Positions 34,866 to 43,293 of a stretch of DNA of 64,000 nucleotides are shown here, piece by piece. Source of the stretch: Variovorax paradoxus (GTDB lineage Bacteria; Pseudomonadota; Gammaproteobacteria; Burkholderiales; Burkholderiaceae_C); contig NZ_CP091716.1 in NCBI RefSeq assembly GCF_022009635.1, positions 7,124,501-7,188,500 of the forward strand, given 5' to 3'. The first letter of the stretch is position 1, and each line of letters begins with the position of its first letter. The notes below the pieces were generated by a model, which was given only the letters and a program-made list of their open reading frames with translations, was not told the DNA's origin and did not search any database. The translations under genes were made by a program, and so were the position numbers.

Positions 34866-36596
34866 TTAGAAGATGTCAGGCTCCCCAGCAGACTCACCAA
34901 ATGCCGTTTGCAGGAAGTCCATGTCGCAGCCCTGGTCGGCCTGCAAAATGTGTTCCGAGAACATCCATCCATAGCCACGCCCAAATCTCTGCTTGGGCGC
35001 ACTCCATTCTGCGCGACGGCGCGTGAGTTCTTCGTCGTCGACATTCAGATGGATGCGTCGGCCCGGCACATCGATGCTGATGACGTCACCAGTGCGAACC
35101 AATGCCAGGTTGCCTCCAACGTAAGCTTCAGGTGCCACATGTAGCACGCAGGCGCCATAGCTCGTTCCACTCATGCGCGCGTCGCTGATGCGAAGCATGT
35201 CCCGAACACCAAGCTTCAGAAGCTTCGTCGGGACAGGAATCATTCCCCATTCTGGCATCCCTGGTCCACCTTTCGGTCCCGCGTTACGTAGCACGATGAC
35301 GTGGTTCTCGGTGATGTCAGCTTCCGGATCATCAATCATCTTTTTGAGGCTCGGGTAATCATCGAATACGACAGCCGGGCCGCTGTGCTGCAGAAACTTG
35401 TCGCTCATGGCGCTCGGCTTGATCACGCAGCCATCGGGCGCTAGATTGCCTTTGAGAACCGCGAGCGAACCTTCCGCATACACGCAGTTGTCCAGGCTGC
35501 GGATCACATCGTCGTTGTAGACTTGCGCGCCTTCGATGTTCTGGCCCACCGTCTGCCCGGTCACAGTCCTCTCACCTAGGTGCAAGTGCGGCGAAAGCCG
35601 ATTCATCAACGCGGGCAGTCCGCCCGCGTAGTAGAAGTCTTCCATGAGGTATTGACTCGTACCGTTGGGTCGAATGTTGGCGATCACAGGCACCGACCGA
35701 CTGATGCGATCAAAGTCCTGCAATCCGACGTCAGTCCCCGCACGGCGCGCCATCGCGATCACGTGAATGATCGCGTTGGTCGAGCAGCCCATCGCCATTG
35801 CGACTGTGATCGCATTGAGGAACGCGTTGCGCGTCTGTATTTGTGATGGCCGCAAGTCTTCGTGCACCATTTCCACGATCCGTCGACCGGCGTGTGCGCT
35901 CATCCGCTGATGCCCCGCGTCCACGGCTGGGACGGCGGAGGCACCCGGCAGTGACATGCCCAGGGCCTCGGCAATAGCGGTCATGGTGCTCGCAGTGCCC
36001 ATGGTCATGCATGTTCCTGGACTGCGCGCAATACCGCTGATGATGCCGTCCCACTCAGGCTCGGTGATGACGCCTGCGCGGCGATCGTCCCAATACTTGA
36101 ACGCATCCGATCCCGAGCCGAGCGTGGTGCCACGTGAGTTGCCACGCAACATCGGCCCCGCGGGCAGGAAGAGCGCAGGTACATTTGCACTGGTAGCGCC
36201 GAGCAACATGGCCGGGGTAGTCTTGTCGCATCCACCCATCAGTACGACTGCGTCAACGGGGTAGCAGCGGATCATCTCCTCCACTTCCATCGCCATCATG
36301 TTTCGGTAGAGCAGAGCCGATGGCTTCACGATGGCGTCGTTCAGAGAGATCGTGGGCATCTCGAGAGGAAAACCGCCAGCTTGAAGCACCCCGCGCTTTA
36401 CATCCTCCACCCGCTGGCGAAAGTGCATGTGGCACGGGTTGTAGTCCGACCAGCTGTTCAAGATGGCCACCAGTGGCTTGCCTTCCCAGTCCTTTCGGTC
36501 GTAGCCCATCTGCATGATGCGGCTGCGGTGGTTGAACGTGCGGAAGTCATCGTTCGCCAGCCAGCGCTGGCTGCGGAGTTTCTGGAGTTCGGCCAT
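34866..36596 (-). CDS. IlvD/Edd-family sugar-acid dehydratase (L-arabonate/D-xylonate type)
   Basis: A 576-residue iron-sulfur dehydratase. Cluster or metal-binding Cys residues fit NPCHMHFR, MGGCDKTTPAML and GTCMTMGTAS, and the C-terminal domain has SDARMSGTSYGACVLHVAPEA. Members with this length and motif set are pentonate or hexonate dehydratases (arabonate, xylonate, galactonate) that form 2-keto-3-deoxy acids feeding the semialdehyde dehydrogenase route. The exact sugar cannot be fixed. It lies 15 bases downstream of the second Bug gene, same strand, and probably shares its promoter. Confidence 0.87.
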   Translation of the reverse strand: MAELQKLRSQRWLANDDFRTFNHRSRIMQMGYDRKDWEGKPLVAILNSWSDYNPCHMHFRQRVEDVKRGVLQAGGFPLEMPTISLNDAIVKPSALLYRNMMAMEVEEMIRCYPVDAVVLMGGCDKTTPAMLLGATSANVPALFLPAGPMLRGNSRGTTLGSGSDAFKYWDDRRAGVITEPEWDGIISGIARSPGTCMTMGTASTMTAIAEALGMSLPGASAVPAVDAGHQRMSAHAGRRIVEMVHEDLRPSQIQTRNAFLNAITVAMAMGCSTNAIIHVIAMARRAGTDVGLQDFDRISRSVPVIANIRPNGTSQYLMEDFYYAGGLPALMNRLSPHLHLGERTVTGQTVGQNIEGAQVYNDDVIRSLDNCVYAEGSLAVLKGNLAPDGCVIKPSAMSDKFLQHSGPAVVFDDYPSLKKMIDDPEADITENHVIVLRNAGPKGGPGMPEWGMIPVPTKLLKLGVRDMLRISDARMSGTSYGACVLHVAPEAYVGGNLALVRTGDVISIDVPGRRIHLNVDDEELTRRRAEWSAPKQRFGRGYGWMFSEHILQADQGCDMDFLQTAFGESAGEPDIF

Positions 36597-36611
36597 CTTG
36601 GTTATCTCTGA

Positions 36612-37598
36612 TCAATCAGGCTTGATGTTCGCAGCTTTGATGACCTTCGCCCAACGCTCCGATTCGGCCTTGACGCACGCCTGGTACTGTGCCGGCTTGG
36701 ACGCTGCAACGACGAAGCCTTGTGCCTCAAGCCGGCTCTTGAGGGTGGCGCTATTGAATGCACGAGCGATTTCTTGCTGCACACGATCGACAATCGCTTG
36801 TGGAGTGTTCTTTGGCGCAGACAGGCCGACCCACGAGTTGGCTTCGAAGCCAGGATACCCAGACTCTGCAATTGTCGGGACGTCAGGGTAGAGCGGAATT
36901 CGCTCAGCGCTCGTCACGGCGAGCGCACGCAGCTTTCCAGCCTTCACGTGTGGCAGTGCCACATCTTGGTTGATGAACATCACCGGGACCTGGTTGGCCA
37001 GCAGATCGTTGAGCGCGGGCGCACCTCCGCGGTACGGGATGTGCTGCATGTCTGTGCCAGTGCGCTGCTTCAAGAGTTCCATGGCAAGGTGGCCCGACGA
37101 ACCCGAGCCTGAACTCGCATAGCTGAGCTTGCCGGGATTGGCCTTCGCATACGTCATGAACTCCTTGAAGGTCTTGGCCTGAAACTGCGGATTGGCGACC
37201 AGCACGTTGGGGCCACTGATCAGCTGCGTGATGTGGACGAAGTCTTTGTTGGTGTCGAACGGAATCTTCTCGTACAGACCGGGATTGATGCCGTTCGAGC
37301 CGACACCGGACAGCGCAAGCGTGTAGCCGTCGGGCGCCGACTGTGCCGCCATTGCAGTTCCAATGTTGCCGGCGACGCCCGAGCGGTTGTCGACGATGAA
37401 GGGCTGCTTCAGGGCGCGGCCCAGCTCTTCAGCGGCCAGACGGGCCATCTGGTCCGAGGTGCCGCCAGCAGGGAACGGCACGATGAGCTTGACAGGTCGC
37501 GAAGGCCACCCATCCGCTTGTGCGAACGAGGCAGGAATGAAGGCGCTAGCAGCTGCGATAGCGCCTGCCGAAATGATGATGCGGCGGGTAAAAGTCAA
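36612..37598 (-). CDS. Bug-family (TctC-type) periplasmic solute-binding protein 2
   Basis: A 328-residue receptor with a signal peptide (TRRIIISAGAIAAASAFIPA, ending SFA) and the Bug motif LIVPFPAGGTSDQMARL. It is similar over its full length to Bug protein 1 (shared YPDVPTIAESGYPGF-type segment and PHVKAGKLRALAVTS). No TctA/TctB partner is encoded nearby. It lies between the truncated mannonate dehydratase and the IlvD/Edd dehydratase on the same strand, suggesting a sugar-acid ligand. Confidence 0.88.
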   Translation of the reverse strand: MTFTRRIIISAGAIAAASAFIPASFAQADGWPSRPVKLIVPFPAGGTSDQMARLAAEELGRALKQPFIVDNRSGVAGNIGTAMAAQSAPDGYTLALSGVGSNGINPGLYEKIPFDTNKDFVHITQLISGPNVLVANPQFQAKTFKEFMTYAKANPGKLSYASSGSGSSGHLAMELLKQRTGTDMQHIPYRGGAPALNDLLANQVPVMFINQDVALPHVKAGKLRALAVTSAERIPLYPDVPTIAESGYPGFEANSWVGLSAPKNTPQAIVDRVQQEIARAFNSATLKSRLEAQGFVVAASKPAQYQACVKAESERWAKVIKAANIKPD

Positions 37599-37676
37599 GG
37601 TTTGTCTCCGATGAGTAAGCGAATGCGCCCTCGGCTCTGCGGCCGCTCGGCACGGTGAGATTCAGTGGCGCGCGGC

Positions 37677-38558
37677 TCAGCGCACGCCGGCCGCTTGAAG
37701 CAGACCGCGGGTGTAGCCCAATGCGAACGACATGAAGCGCTCGCGCCCTTCGTCGATTTCCGACACGGGAACATGATCAGGGCACAGGGGCCCCGCATAG
37801 CCACCACGCTGGTAAGCCTTCACTGCTTCATACATGTCGACGTCGCCCTCGTCGGGAAACACTTCCTGAAAGTCGAGGTAGCCGCCACGAATGTTGCGGA
37901 AATGGACCATGAAGATTCGGCCGGTCGAAGCGAATTCCTCAATCACGGGAATCATGTGTTTGCCTGGCTCCTTGAACATCTCAGCCACGGTGCCCTGGCA
38001 GAAATTCAAGCCATGGTTCTTGCTGGACGAAAGCGCGAGAAATCGTCGAATCCCGTCAGCAGAGCCCACGACGTGTTCGATACCGTTCAGGCCTCCCACT
38101 GGGTACGCCGGGTCGTGCGGGTGACAAGCGAGCCGCACCCCTGCCTTGTCAGCGGCCGGCACCAGCCCTTCCACCAGAAACTCGATGGCGTCCCAGCCGG
38201 CCTTTTCCGTCACGGGCGGTACTTCACGCGCCATCTTCTGGCCACACAATGCCGCCGATGCAGATCCGCCCTCTTCCTGGTTGCTGGGGTAGCCAACCCC
38301 CCAGTACGAGTGCTTGCGATCTTCATCGGCCGAATATTCGGCATACACGAAGCCAGAGTTCTGAGCACCACCGCGTCCGGGCTTAAGGCCGGTGCGGGTG
38401 ATGCCGACCATCTGCACGTTGTACTTGAGGCAGGTGATCCCAGCGTCGGCGGCCTTCTGGATGTTGGCTGCAAGCATCGCGCGCTGCTTACGCGCGCCGT
38501 CGAGGTCCGTGAGCGAGTCGAGCAGGATCGAGCCCACGTCGAGGGCGAAAACGTCGAG
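37677..38558 (-). pseudogene. Mannonate dehydratase (UxuA-like), 5' end lost to IS3
   Basis: About 294 codons of a TIM-barrel dehydratase remain: RLACHPHDPAYPVGGLNGIE, GLNFCQGTVAEMF, IFMVHFRNIRGGYLDFQE and a GPLCPDHVP tail match the UxuA/mannonate dehydratase family, including the His, Cys and Asp metal-ligand positions. The N-terminal strands are gone: native coding sequence starts at LDVFALDVGSIL, immediately after the IS3 end at 38559. The remaining gene has no start of its own and is probably dead. It would have dehydrated mannonate to 2-keto-3-deoxygluconate. Confidence 0.82.
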
Positions 38559-38608
38559 TGAATCGCCCCGGATTTTGTGGAGGCTCAACACTCTGAGAGG
38601 ATTGAGCC

Positions 38609-38932
38609 ATGAAGAAGTCGAACAAGTTCTCACCCGAGGTGCGTGAGCGCGCAGTGAGGATGGTGCAGGAGCACCGTGGGGAATACCCGTCGCTGTGGGC
38701 GGCGATCGAGTCGATTGCACCGAAGATCGGCTGCGTGCCGCAGACGCTGAACGAATGGGTCAAGCGTGATGAGGTCGACAACGGCGTTCGAGAAGGCGTG
38801 ACGACCAGCGAGTCCCAGCGGATGAAGGAGCTCGAACGCGAGGTCAAGGAACTGCGCCGAGCCAACGAGATCCTGAAGCTGGCGAGCGCGTTTTTCGCCC
38901 AGGCGGAGCTCGACCGCCGGCTGAAGTCCTGA
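38609..38932 (+). CDS. IS3-family transposase OrfA
   Basis: A 107-residue helix-turn-helix protein ([34 protein letters not shown]) with a C-terminal leucine-zipper-like helix ([20 protein letters not shown]). It precedes orfB in the +/-1 arrangement usual for IS3, where a ribosomal frameshift produces the OrfAB transposase. A run of five T residues at 38891-38895 lies near the overlap and may be the slippery site. Confidence 0.88.
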   Translation: MKKSNKFSPEVRERAVRMVQEHRGEYPSLWAAIESIAPKIGCVPQTLNEWVKRDEVDNGVREGVTTSESQRMKELEREVKELRRANEILKLASAFFAQAELDRRLKS

Positions 38933-39537
38933 GGGATTTCATCGACAGGCATCGTGCCACCTTCGGGGTCGAGCCGATCTGCAGGGTCTTGCAGGTCGCC
39001 CCGTCGGGCTACCGGCGGCACGCGGCGCTGCTGCGCGAGCCGCATAAGCGCTGCGCCAGAGCACTCCGCGACGATGTCCTCATTCCGGCGATACAGCGCG
39101 TCTGGCAGGCCAACATGCAGGTCTATGGGGCCGACAAGGTCTGGAGGCAACTGGCGCGCGAGGGCACGACGGTGGCCCGCTGCACGGTCGAGCGGCTGAT
39201 GCGGCGCCTGGGGCTGAGAGGTGTGATGCGCGGCAAGGTGGTGAAGACCACTATCAGCAACTCCAGAGCACCATGCCCGCTGGATCGGGTCAACCGGCAG
39301 TTCCGAGCGCAGCGCCCGAACCAGCTGTGGGTCTCGGATTTCACGTACGTGTCGACATGGCAGGGCTGGCTGTACGTCGCCTTCGTGATCGATGTGTTCG
39401 CCCGACGCATCGTGGGCTGGCGGGTCAGCAGCTCGATGCGCACGGACTTCGTGCTCGATGCTTTGGAGCAAGCGCTGTACGACCGTCAACCCGAACGCGA
39501 CGGCAGCTTGATTTGTCACTCCGATCGTGGCTCGCAA
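38929..39537 (+). pseudogene. IS3-family transposase OrfB, 5' part (split by IS30)
   Basis: The frame reads [20 protein letters not shown], an HTH_21 region (YGADKVWRQLAREGTTVARC) and then the rve integrase core with the first two catalytic Asp residues in WVSDFTYVSTW and CHSDRGSQ. It stops being homologous after GSQ at 39537, where the IS30 inverted repeat begins. The remainder is found at 40989-41294. No conventional start is seen, consistent with frameshift expression from orfA. Confidence 0.85.
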
Positions 39538-40988
39538 GGCGTATTCAACCGGTCGTCGCAACACTTCATTCATGGAGGTGTTTATGGGACGACCCGCGGG
39601 GTGGATGCAGAAGTTAACGGGGCGAGGCGCAATGCGCTCACCCGGTGCTCCTTCGCTTCGGCGAGAGGTGGAGCGGCAATTCTGGGAACAGATTGCCACC
39701 GGAATCACGAGTGAGAAGGCTGCCGAAGCCGTTGGCGTGTCAACGCCGGTGGGCACGCGTTGGTTCCGTCATCGTGGCGGTATGCCACTGTTCATGTCGC
39801 ATCCCACATCGGGAAGGTATCTGTCATTCTCCGAGCGAGAAGAGATTGCTCTTCTGCGGGCCCAAGAGGTTGGGGTGAGGGAGATCGCTCGCCGTATCGG
39901 GCGAAGTCCCTCGACGGTCTCACGGGAGCTGACCCGCAATGCTGCGACTCGCAGGGGCAAGCTCGAGTATCGAGCGTCGGTTGCGCAGTGGAAGTCCGAG
40001 CTGGTGGCCAGAAGGCCCAAGCCCGCCAAACTGTTGATGAACCCCCGTCTGCGTCAATATGTTCAAGACCGCCTGGAGGGCAAGATCCACGATGCTCAAG
40101 GACGCGAGGTCACCGGGCCTCGGCAAGCGGCGTTCATCGGCCGCAACAAGCCTCATCGTGGTGATCGCAAGTGGGTCAATGGCTGGTCGCCCGAGCAGAT
40201 TGCCAACCGGCTGCAGGTCGACTTCCCGGATGATCAGTCCATGCGCATTTCCCACGAAGCCATCTACCAAGCCCTCTACATTCAGGGGCGAGGTGCTCTC
40301 AAGCGCGAGCTGGTGAGCTATCTGCGTATGGGGCGTGCGTTGCGCGTGCCACGGGCCAGGGCTCAGGCTACAGCGTGGGCTCATGTCAGCGAGGAGGTGA
40401 TGATCTCCAGCCGACCTGCAGAGGCAGAAGATCGTGCCGTGCCGGGTCACTGGGAGGGAGACTTGATCATCGGCCTGGACAGGTCCGCCATCGGGACGCT
40501 GGTGGAGCGATCAAGCCGCTTCACTATGCTCGTGCACTTGCCTCGCGAAGCAGGCTATCGACTGACGCCCCGGACGAAGAACGGTCCTGCACTCTCGGGC
40601 TACGGAGCCGTCACGATGGCCAATGCACTCAAAAGAACCGTGGCCACGCTGCCCGCCGAGCTATGGCAATCATTGACATGGGATCGTGGCAAGGAACTCT
40701 CCGACCATGCGCGGTTCAGTATCGAGTCCGGAGTGCGTGTCTTCTTCGCCGATCCTCGCAGCCCATGGCAGCGCGGCACGAACGAGAACACGAACGGTCT
40801 GCTGCGCCAGTACTTCCCAAAAGGAACAGATCTGTCTCGCTGGAGCGAGCAGGAGATTCAAGCCGTGGCTCGGACCTTGAACAACAGGCCGCGTAAAACG
40901 CTGGGCTGGAAGACACCGGCCGAGACTTTGAACCAGTACCTAAAATCCGTTCGACAACCCGGTGTTGCGACGACCGGTTGAATACGCC
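39538..40988 (+). mobile_element. IS30-family insertion sequence with 27-bp perfect inverted repeats
   Basis: Left repeat starts GGCGTATTCAACCGGTCGTC at 39538 and the right repeat, its exact complement, ends at 40988; both match over 27 bases. The 3-base target CAA is duplicated at 39535-39537 and 40989-40991. Removing the element and one CAA restores the host IS3 orfB frame (HSDRGSQ then YVSIRYTERLGEA). The element is therefore a clean, relatively recent insertion and encodes an intact transposase. Confidence 0.92.
39584..40981 (+). CDS. IS30-family transposase
   Basis: A 465-residue DDE transposase. The N-terminus (MGRPAGWMQKLTGRGAMRSP) is typical, with GGAGGT 6 bases before the ATG. The helix-turn-helix is REIARRIGRSPSTVSRELTR; the catalytic domain shows HWEGDLIIG (Asp), TWDRGKEL (Asp) and NENTNGLLRQYFP (Glu). 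Full length, no lesion, so likely active. Its stop codon lies inside the right inverted repeat. Confidence 0.93.
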   Translation: MGRPAGWMQKLTGRGAMRSPGAPSLRREVERQFWEQIATGITSEKAAEAVGVSTPVGTRWFRHRGGMPLFMSHPTSGRYLSFSEREEIALLRAQEVGVREIARRIGRSPSTVSRELTRNAATRRGKLEYRASVAQWKSELVARRPKPAKLLMNPRLRQYVQDRLEGKIHDAQGREVTGPRQAAFIGRNKPHRGDRKWVNGWSPEQIANRLQVDFPDDQSMRISHEAIYQALYIQGRGALKRELVSYLRMGRALRVPRARAQATAWAHVSEEVMISSRPAEAEDRAVPGHWEGDLIIGLDRSAIGTLVERSSRFTMLVHLPREAGYRLTPRTKNGPALSGYGAVTMANALKRTVATLPAELWQSLTWDRGKELSDHARFSIESGVRVFFADPRSPWQRGTNENTNGLLRQYFPKGTDLSRWSEQEIQAVARTLNNRPRKTLGWKTPAETLNQYLKSVRQPGVATTG

Positions 40989-41294
40989 CAATACGTCAGC
41001 ATCCGGTACACGGAACGACTGGGCGAGGCTGGCATTGAGCCATCAGTGGGCAGCAAAGGCGACTCATATGACAACGCCCTGGCCGAGACGATCAACGGCC
41101 TCTACAAGGCCGAGCTGATCCATCGCCGGGCGCCGTGGAAGACCAAGGAGTCGGTGGAGTTCGCGACGCTCGAATGGGTGTCCTGGTTCAACCACCATCG
41201 CCTGCTCGAACCCATCGGCTACATCCCGCCTGCAGAAGCTGAGGCAAACTATTACCGGCAACTCGCCAGTCAGTCCGCCAAGACGGCGGCATGA
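40989..41294 (+). pseudogene. IS3-family transposase OrfB, 3' part
   Basis: Continuation of the split orfB: YVSIRYTERLGEAGIEPSVG, then DSYDNALAETINGLYKAE containing the third catalytic residue (Glu), and the tail YIPPAEAEANYYRQ. It ends at the TGA 41292-41294, about 40 bases before the IS3 right end. It cannot be translated with the 5' part unless the IS30 element excises precisely. Confidence 0.85.
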
Positions 41295-41295
41295 C

Positions 41296-42111
41296 TTAAA
41301 CCAACTGGCCTCCATGAAAGCCGGGGCGATTCAGGCTGCTGTGGGGACGTACCTCGTTGTAGTGATTGCGCCAGGCTTCGATCAGGACAGCGGCTTCGCG
41401 GCGCGAACGGAACCACTCGATGGACAGGCACTCGTCGCGGAACTTGCCGTTGAAGCTCTCGTCGGTGCCGTTCTGCCAAGGCTTTCCGGGATCGTTGAGC
41501 ACGGTGGCAATGCCCGCGCCCGAGATCCACTCCAGGATGGCTTGGCTGACAAACTCCGTCCCGTTGTCCGAACGCATGAACAGCGGCGCACCATGCAAGC
41601 TCACCAAGCGCGAGAGCACCTCGATCACCCGCTTGGAGCGGATGGCCCCGGCCACATCGATGGCCAGGCACTCGCGGGTGTATTCGTCCACGACAGTCAG
41701 GCACTTGATCTGCTGGCCGCTGGCCGTGGTGTCGAAGACGAAGTCGTAGGCCCAGACCATGTTGGCCTTGAACGGCGTGTGAACGCGCGGGCGCACCGAG
41801 GCGATGCGCTTGCGCGGCCGTTTCCGGGGCACCAGCAGGCCCGCCTGGCGCCACAGCCTGTGCGTGCGAGACCAACTCAGCTCGAAGCCCTTGCGGCGCA
41901 GAAACACGCGGATGCGGCGATAGCCGTAGCGCGGATACTGAGCCGAGAGTTCCTTCATCGCCGCAAGCACCGGCGCATCCTTGGCGGGCAAGCGCAGCTC
42001 ATAGCTGGGCGTGGCGCGTGACATGCCGATGAGCCCGCAGGCGCGGCGCAGACTCAAGCCACGTGCGCGCACGAAGGCCAGTTGTTCGCGCCGAGCCAAC
42101 GGGCTCACCAT
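41296..42111 (-). CDS. IS3-family transposase OrfB with a chimeric C-terminus
   Basis: A 271-residue protein with HTH_21 (GLSLRRACGLIGMSR), then the rve core: WAYDFVFDTTASG (Asp), MRSDNGTEFVSQA (Asp), NDPGKPWQNGTDESFNGKFR (Glu). The family part ends at NEVRPHSSL; the last residues NRPGFHGGQLV are encoded by the terminal inverted repeat of IS3 element A, which happens to be open in this frame. The catalytic residues are intact, so the chimera might still be an active protein, though its own right end is gone. Confidence 0.82.
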   Translation of the reverse strand: MVSPLARREQLAFVRARGLSLRRACGLIGMSRATPSYELRLPAKDAPVLAAMKELSAQYPRYGYRRIRVFLRRKGFELSWSRTHRLWRQAGLLVPRKRPRKRIASVRPRVHTPFKANMVWAYDFVFDTTASGQQIKCLTVVDEYTRECLAIDVAGAIRSKRVIEVLSRLVSLHGAPLFMRSDNGTEFVSQAILEWISGAGIATVLNDPGKPWQNGTDESFNGKFRDECLSIEWFRSRREAAVLIEAWRNHYNEVRPHSSLNRPGFHGGQLV

Positions 42112-42407
42112 TTTTTTGCGTTGATCTCCTTGAGAATCTCGAGGTCCAGATCTCGCTCGGCAAGGAGCTTCTTCAGCCGGCTGTTCTCAAGCTCCAGTGC
42201 CTTCAGGCGCTTGACGTCGGCCGCTTCCATCTGGCCGAAGTGCTTGCGCCAGGCGTAGATGGTGGCGTCGCTGACCCTGTGCTTTTTGGCAGCCTCGGCC
42301 ACCGTCGTGCGATCTGCTTCGCGCAGGATCGTGACCATCTGTTCTTCTGAAAATCGACTCTTCTTCATGGGCTCCTCTTCGGGCGGGAGCCATCTTCCTA
42401 GAAATCA
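41334..42407 (-). mobile_element. IS3-family element B, right end removed by element A
   Basis: The left end is TGATTTCTAGGAAGATGGC read on the minus strand from 42407. It contains complete-looking orfA and almost all of orfB on the minus strand. The other end is missing: at 41333/41334 the sequence switches into the inverted end of IS3 element A. Element A therefore landed in, or recombined with, this older copy. Confidence 0.75.
42105..42368 (-). CDS. IS3-family transposase OrfA of element B
   Basis: An 87-residue protein: MKKSRFSEEQMVTILREADR, a helix-turn-helix (VAEAAKKHRVSDATIYAWRK) and a zipper helix (RLKALELENSRLKKLLAERD). It overlaps orfB by seven bases. This is the IS3 subgroup with the KKSRFSEEQ start (IS407/IS2-like). 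It belongs to the right-truncated element. Confidence 0.88.
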   Translation of the reverse strand: MKKSRFSEEQMVTILREADRTTVAEAAKKHRVSDATIYAWRKHFGQMEAADVKRLKALELENSRLKKLLAERDLDLEILKEINAKKW

Positions 42408-42660
42408 ATGTCTCGGAGAAACCGGGCAGGTCACCAGCGCTACAAGGACGAAGGCGCTGCTGGGCTGATCTCGCGAAAGCGAGGCCGCCCCAGCAACCGT
42501 CAACTGGCACCTGGCGTGGCCGAACGCGCGACCACGCTGATCAAAGAGCGCTACGTTGACTTCGGGCCCACGCTGGCATGCGAGAAGCTGCGCGAGTGCC
42601 ACGGCCTGCCCTTGGCCAAGGAGACGGTCAGGTCGCTGATGATGGCCGCAGGTCTCTGGA
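42408..42660 (+). pseudogene. N-terminal fragment of an ISNCY-type transposase
   Basis: The frame RYKDEGAAGLISRKRGRPSN, then ERYVDFGPTLACEKLRECHG and ETVRSLMMAAGLW, is the DNA-binding part of an ISNCY/IS1202-like transposase. It is missing its first helices (replaced by the end of IS3 element B) and everything after GLW, where a lone IS21 end begins. It is a remnant between two other IS boundaries. Confidence 0.72.
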
Positions 42661-42662
42661 CG

Positions 42663-42690
42663 TGTTGGCGCCGACCGGAAACTGAGCCAG
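42663..42690. repeat. Solitary 28-bp IS21 left end
   Basis: The 28 bases beginning TGTTGGCGCCGACCG and ending AACTGAGCCAG are the same as the left end of the intact IS21 element at 10322, with one mismatch (A to G). No other IS21 sequence is present here: ISNCY sequence ends just before and an IS3 end (TGGGGGTGCGG) begins just after. It marks a deleted IS21 copy or a one-ended event. Confidence 0.75.
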
Positions 42691-42913
42691 TGGGGGTGCG
42701 GCGGAATTCTTGGACTGGTTATGCCGCGAGCCTCAGGCTCTGGCGATATTCAACCGGACTGAGAGCGCCAAGCGAGATCTTGATCCGCTTCTCGTTGTAC
42801 CAGCGGACGTAGGAATCAACTACTTCAATGAGGTGCTCAGCGGTTGTGGTCTTCCAGACCTCCTTCTGAGTCGGCGAATACTTCGGCTTCAAGCTCGTAT
42901 TGCCTCCTGGCAA
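42691..42913 (-). pseudogene. C-terminal fragment of a third IS3-family transposase, with its IS end
   Basis: On the minus strand the frame HLIEVVDSYVRWYNEKRIKI, then SLGALSPVEYRQSLRLAA and a stop at 42719-42721, is the tail of an IS3 OrfB of the GALSPVEYR type. The following bases to 42691 are the element's terminal sequence (TGGGGGTGCGGCGG read on plus). Upstream of 42913 the homology ends, so only the right tip of this IS remains. Confidence 0.75.
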
Positions 42914-42987
42914 TCCAATTTTTTGTCCGGTCCCCCAGCAGGCATAGCAATGAATACCATCCCTCCTGCAAAGCGCTGACTCGACAG

Positions 42988-43293
42988 CTAAGCCTTCTTG
43001 GCCCAGGCACTACACCAGCCTTTGGCATTGACCTGCTTTCCCGCAAATAGCGCGCAGTTGCCCTGCACTTCCATCGGCTTGGACTGCCAGAGCGCGCAGC
43101 CATTGCACAGCTGGGCGTTGTCATGCTTGGGGAACTTCTTCGCGTCGGCCTTCGCCGAATCGGCGACATACCCCAGGGCAGCGGCCTGCGGGTCCTTTTC
43201 GTCGAGACGGGCCTGCGCGAACGAGCGCGTGACGCAGGCGCTGGCCCCCGTCGCGGCAAGGGTCAGCATGAAGATGCGGCGGCTGGATTTCAT
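42988..43293 (-). CDS. High-potential iron-sulfur protein (HiPIP)
   Basis: A 101-residue small redox protein. The N-terminus has a Tat-type signal (KSSRRIFMLTLAATG). The four cluster Cys residues are in LCNGCALW, QGNCALF and KGWCSAW, spaced as in HiPIPs (C-x2-C-x13-C-x13-C), so it should carry a [4Fe-4S] cluster in the periplasm and transfer electrons to a photosynthetic or respiratory partner. Its ATG overlaps the stop of the upstream small membrane protein (ATGA), so both are translated together. Confidence 0.9.
   Translation of the reverse strand: MKSSRRIFMLTLAATGASACVTRSFAQARLDEKDPQAAALGYVADSAKADAKKFPKHDNAQLCNGCALWQSKPMEVQGNCALFAGKQVNAKGWCSAWAKKA

Larger units (their letters stand above)
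38559..41333 (+). mobile_element. IS3-family element A, interrupted by IS30
   Basis: The left end TGAATCGCCCCGG at 38559 and the right end CCGGGGCGATTCA ending at 41333 are inverted copies that continue imperfectly for about 25 bases. In between are IS3 orfA, the first part of orfB, a complete IS30-family element, and the rest of orfB. Left flank is the mannonate dehydratase gene, right flank is a different IS3, so the flanks are not a target duplication; DNA was deleted or recombined on at least one side. Confidence 0.82.
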
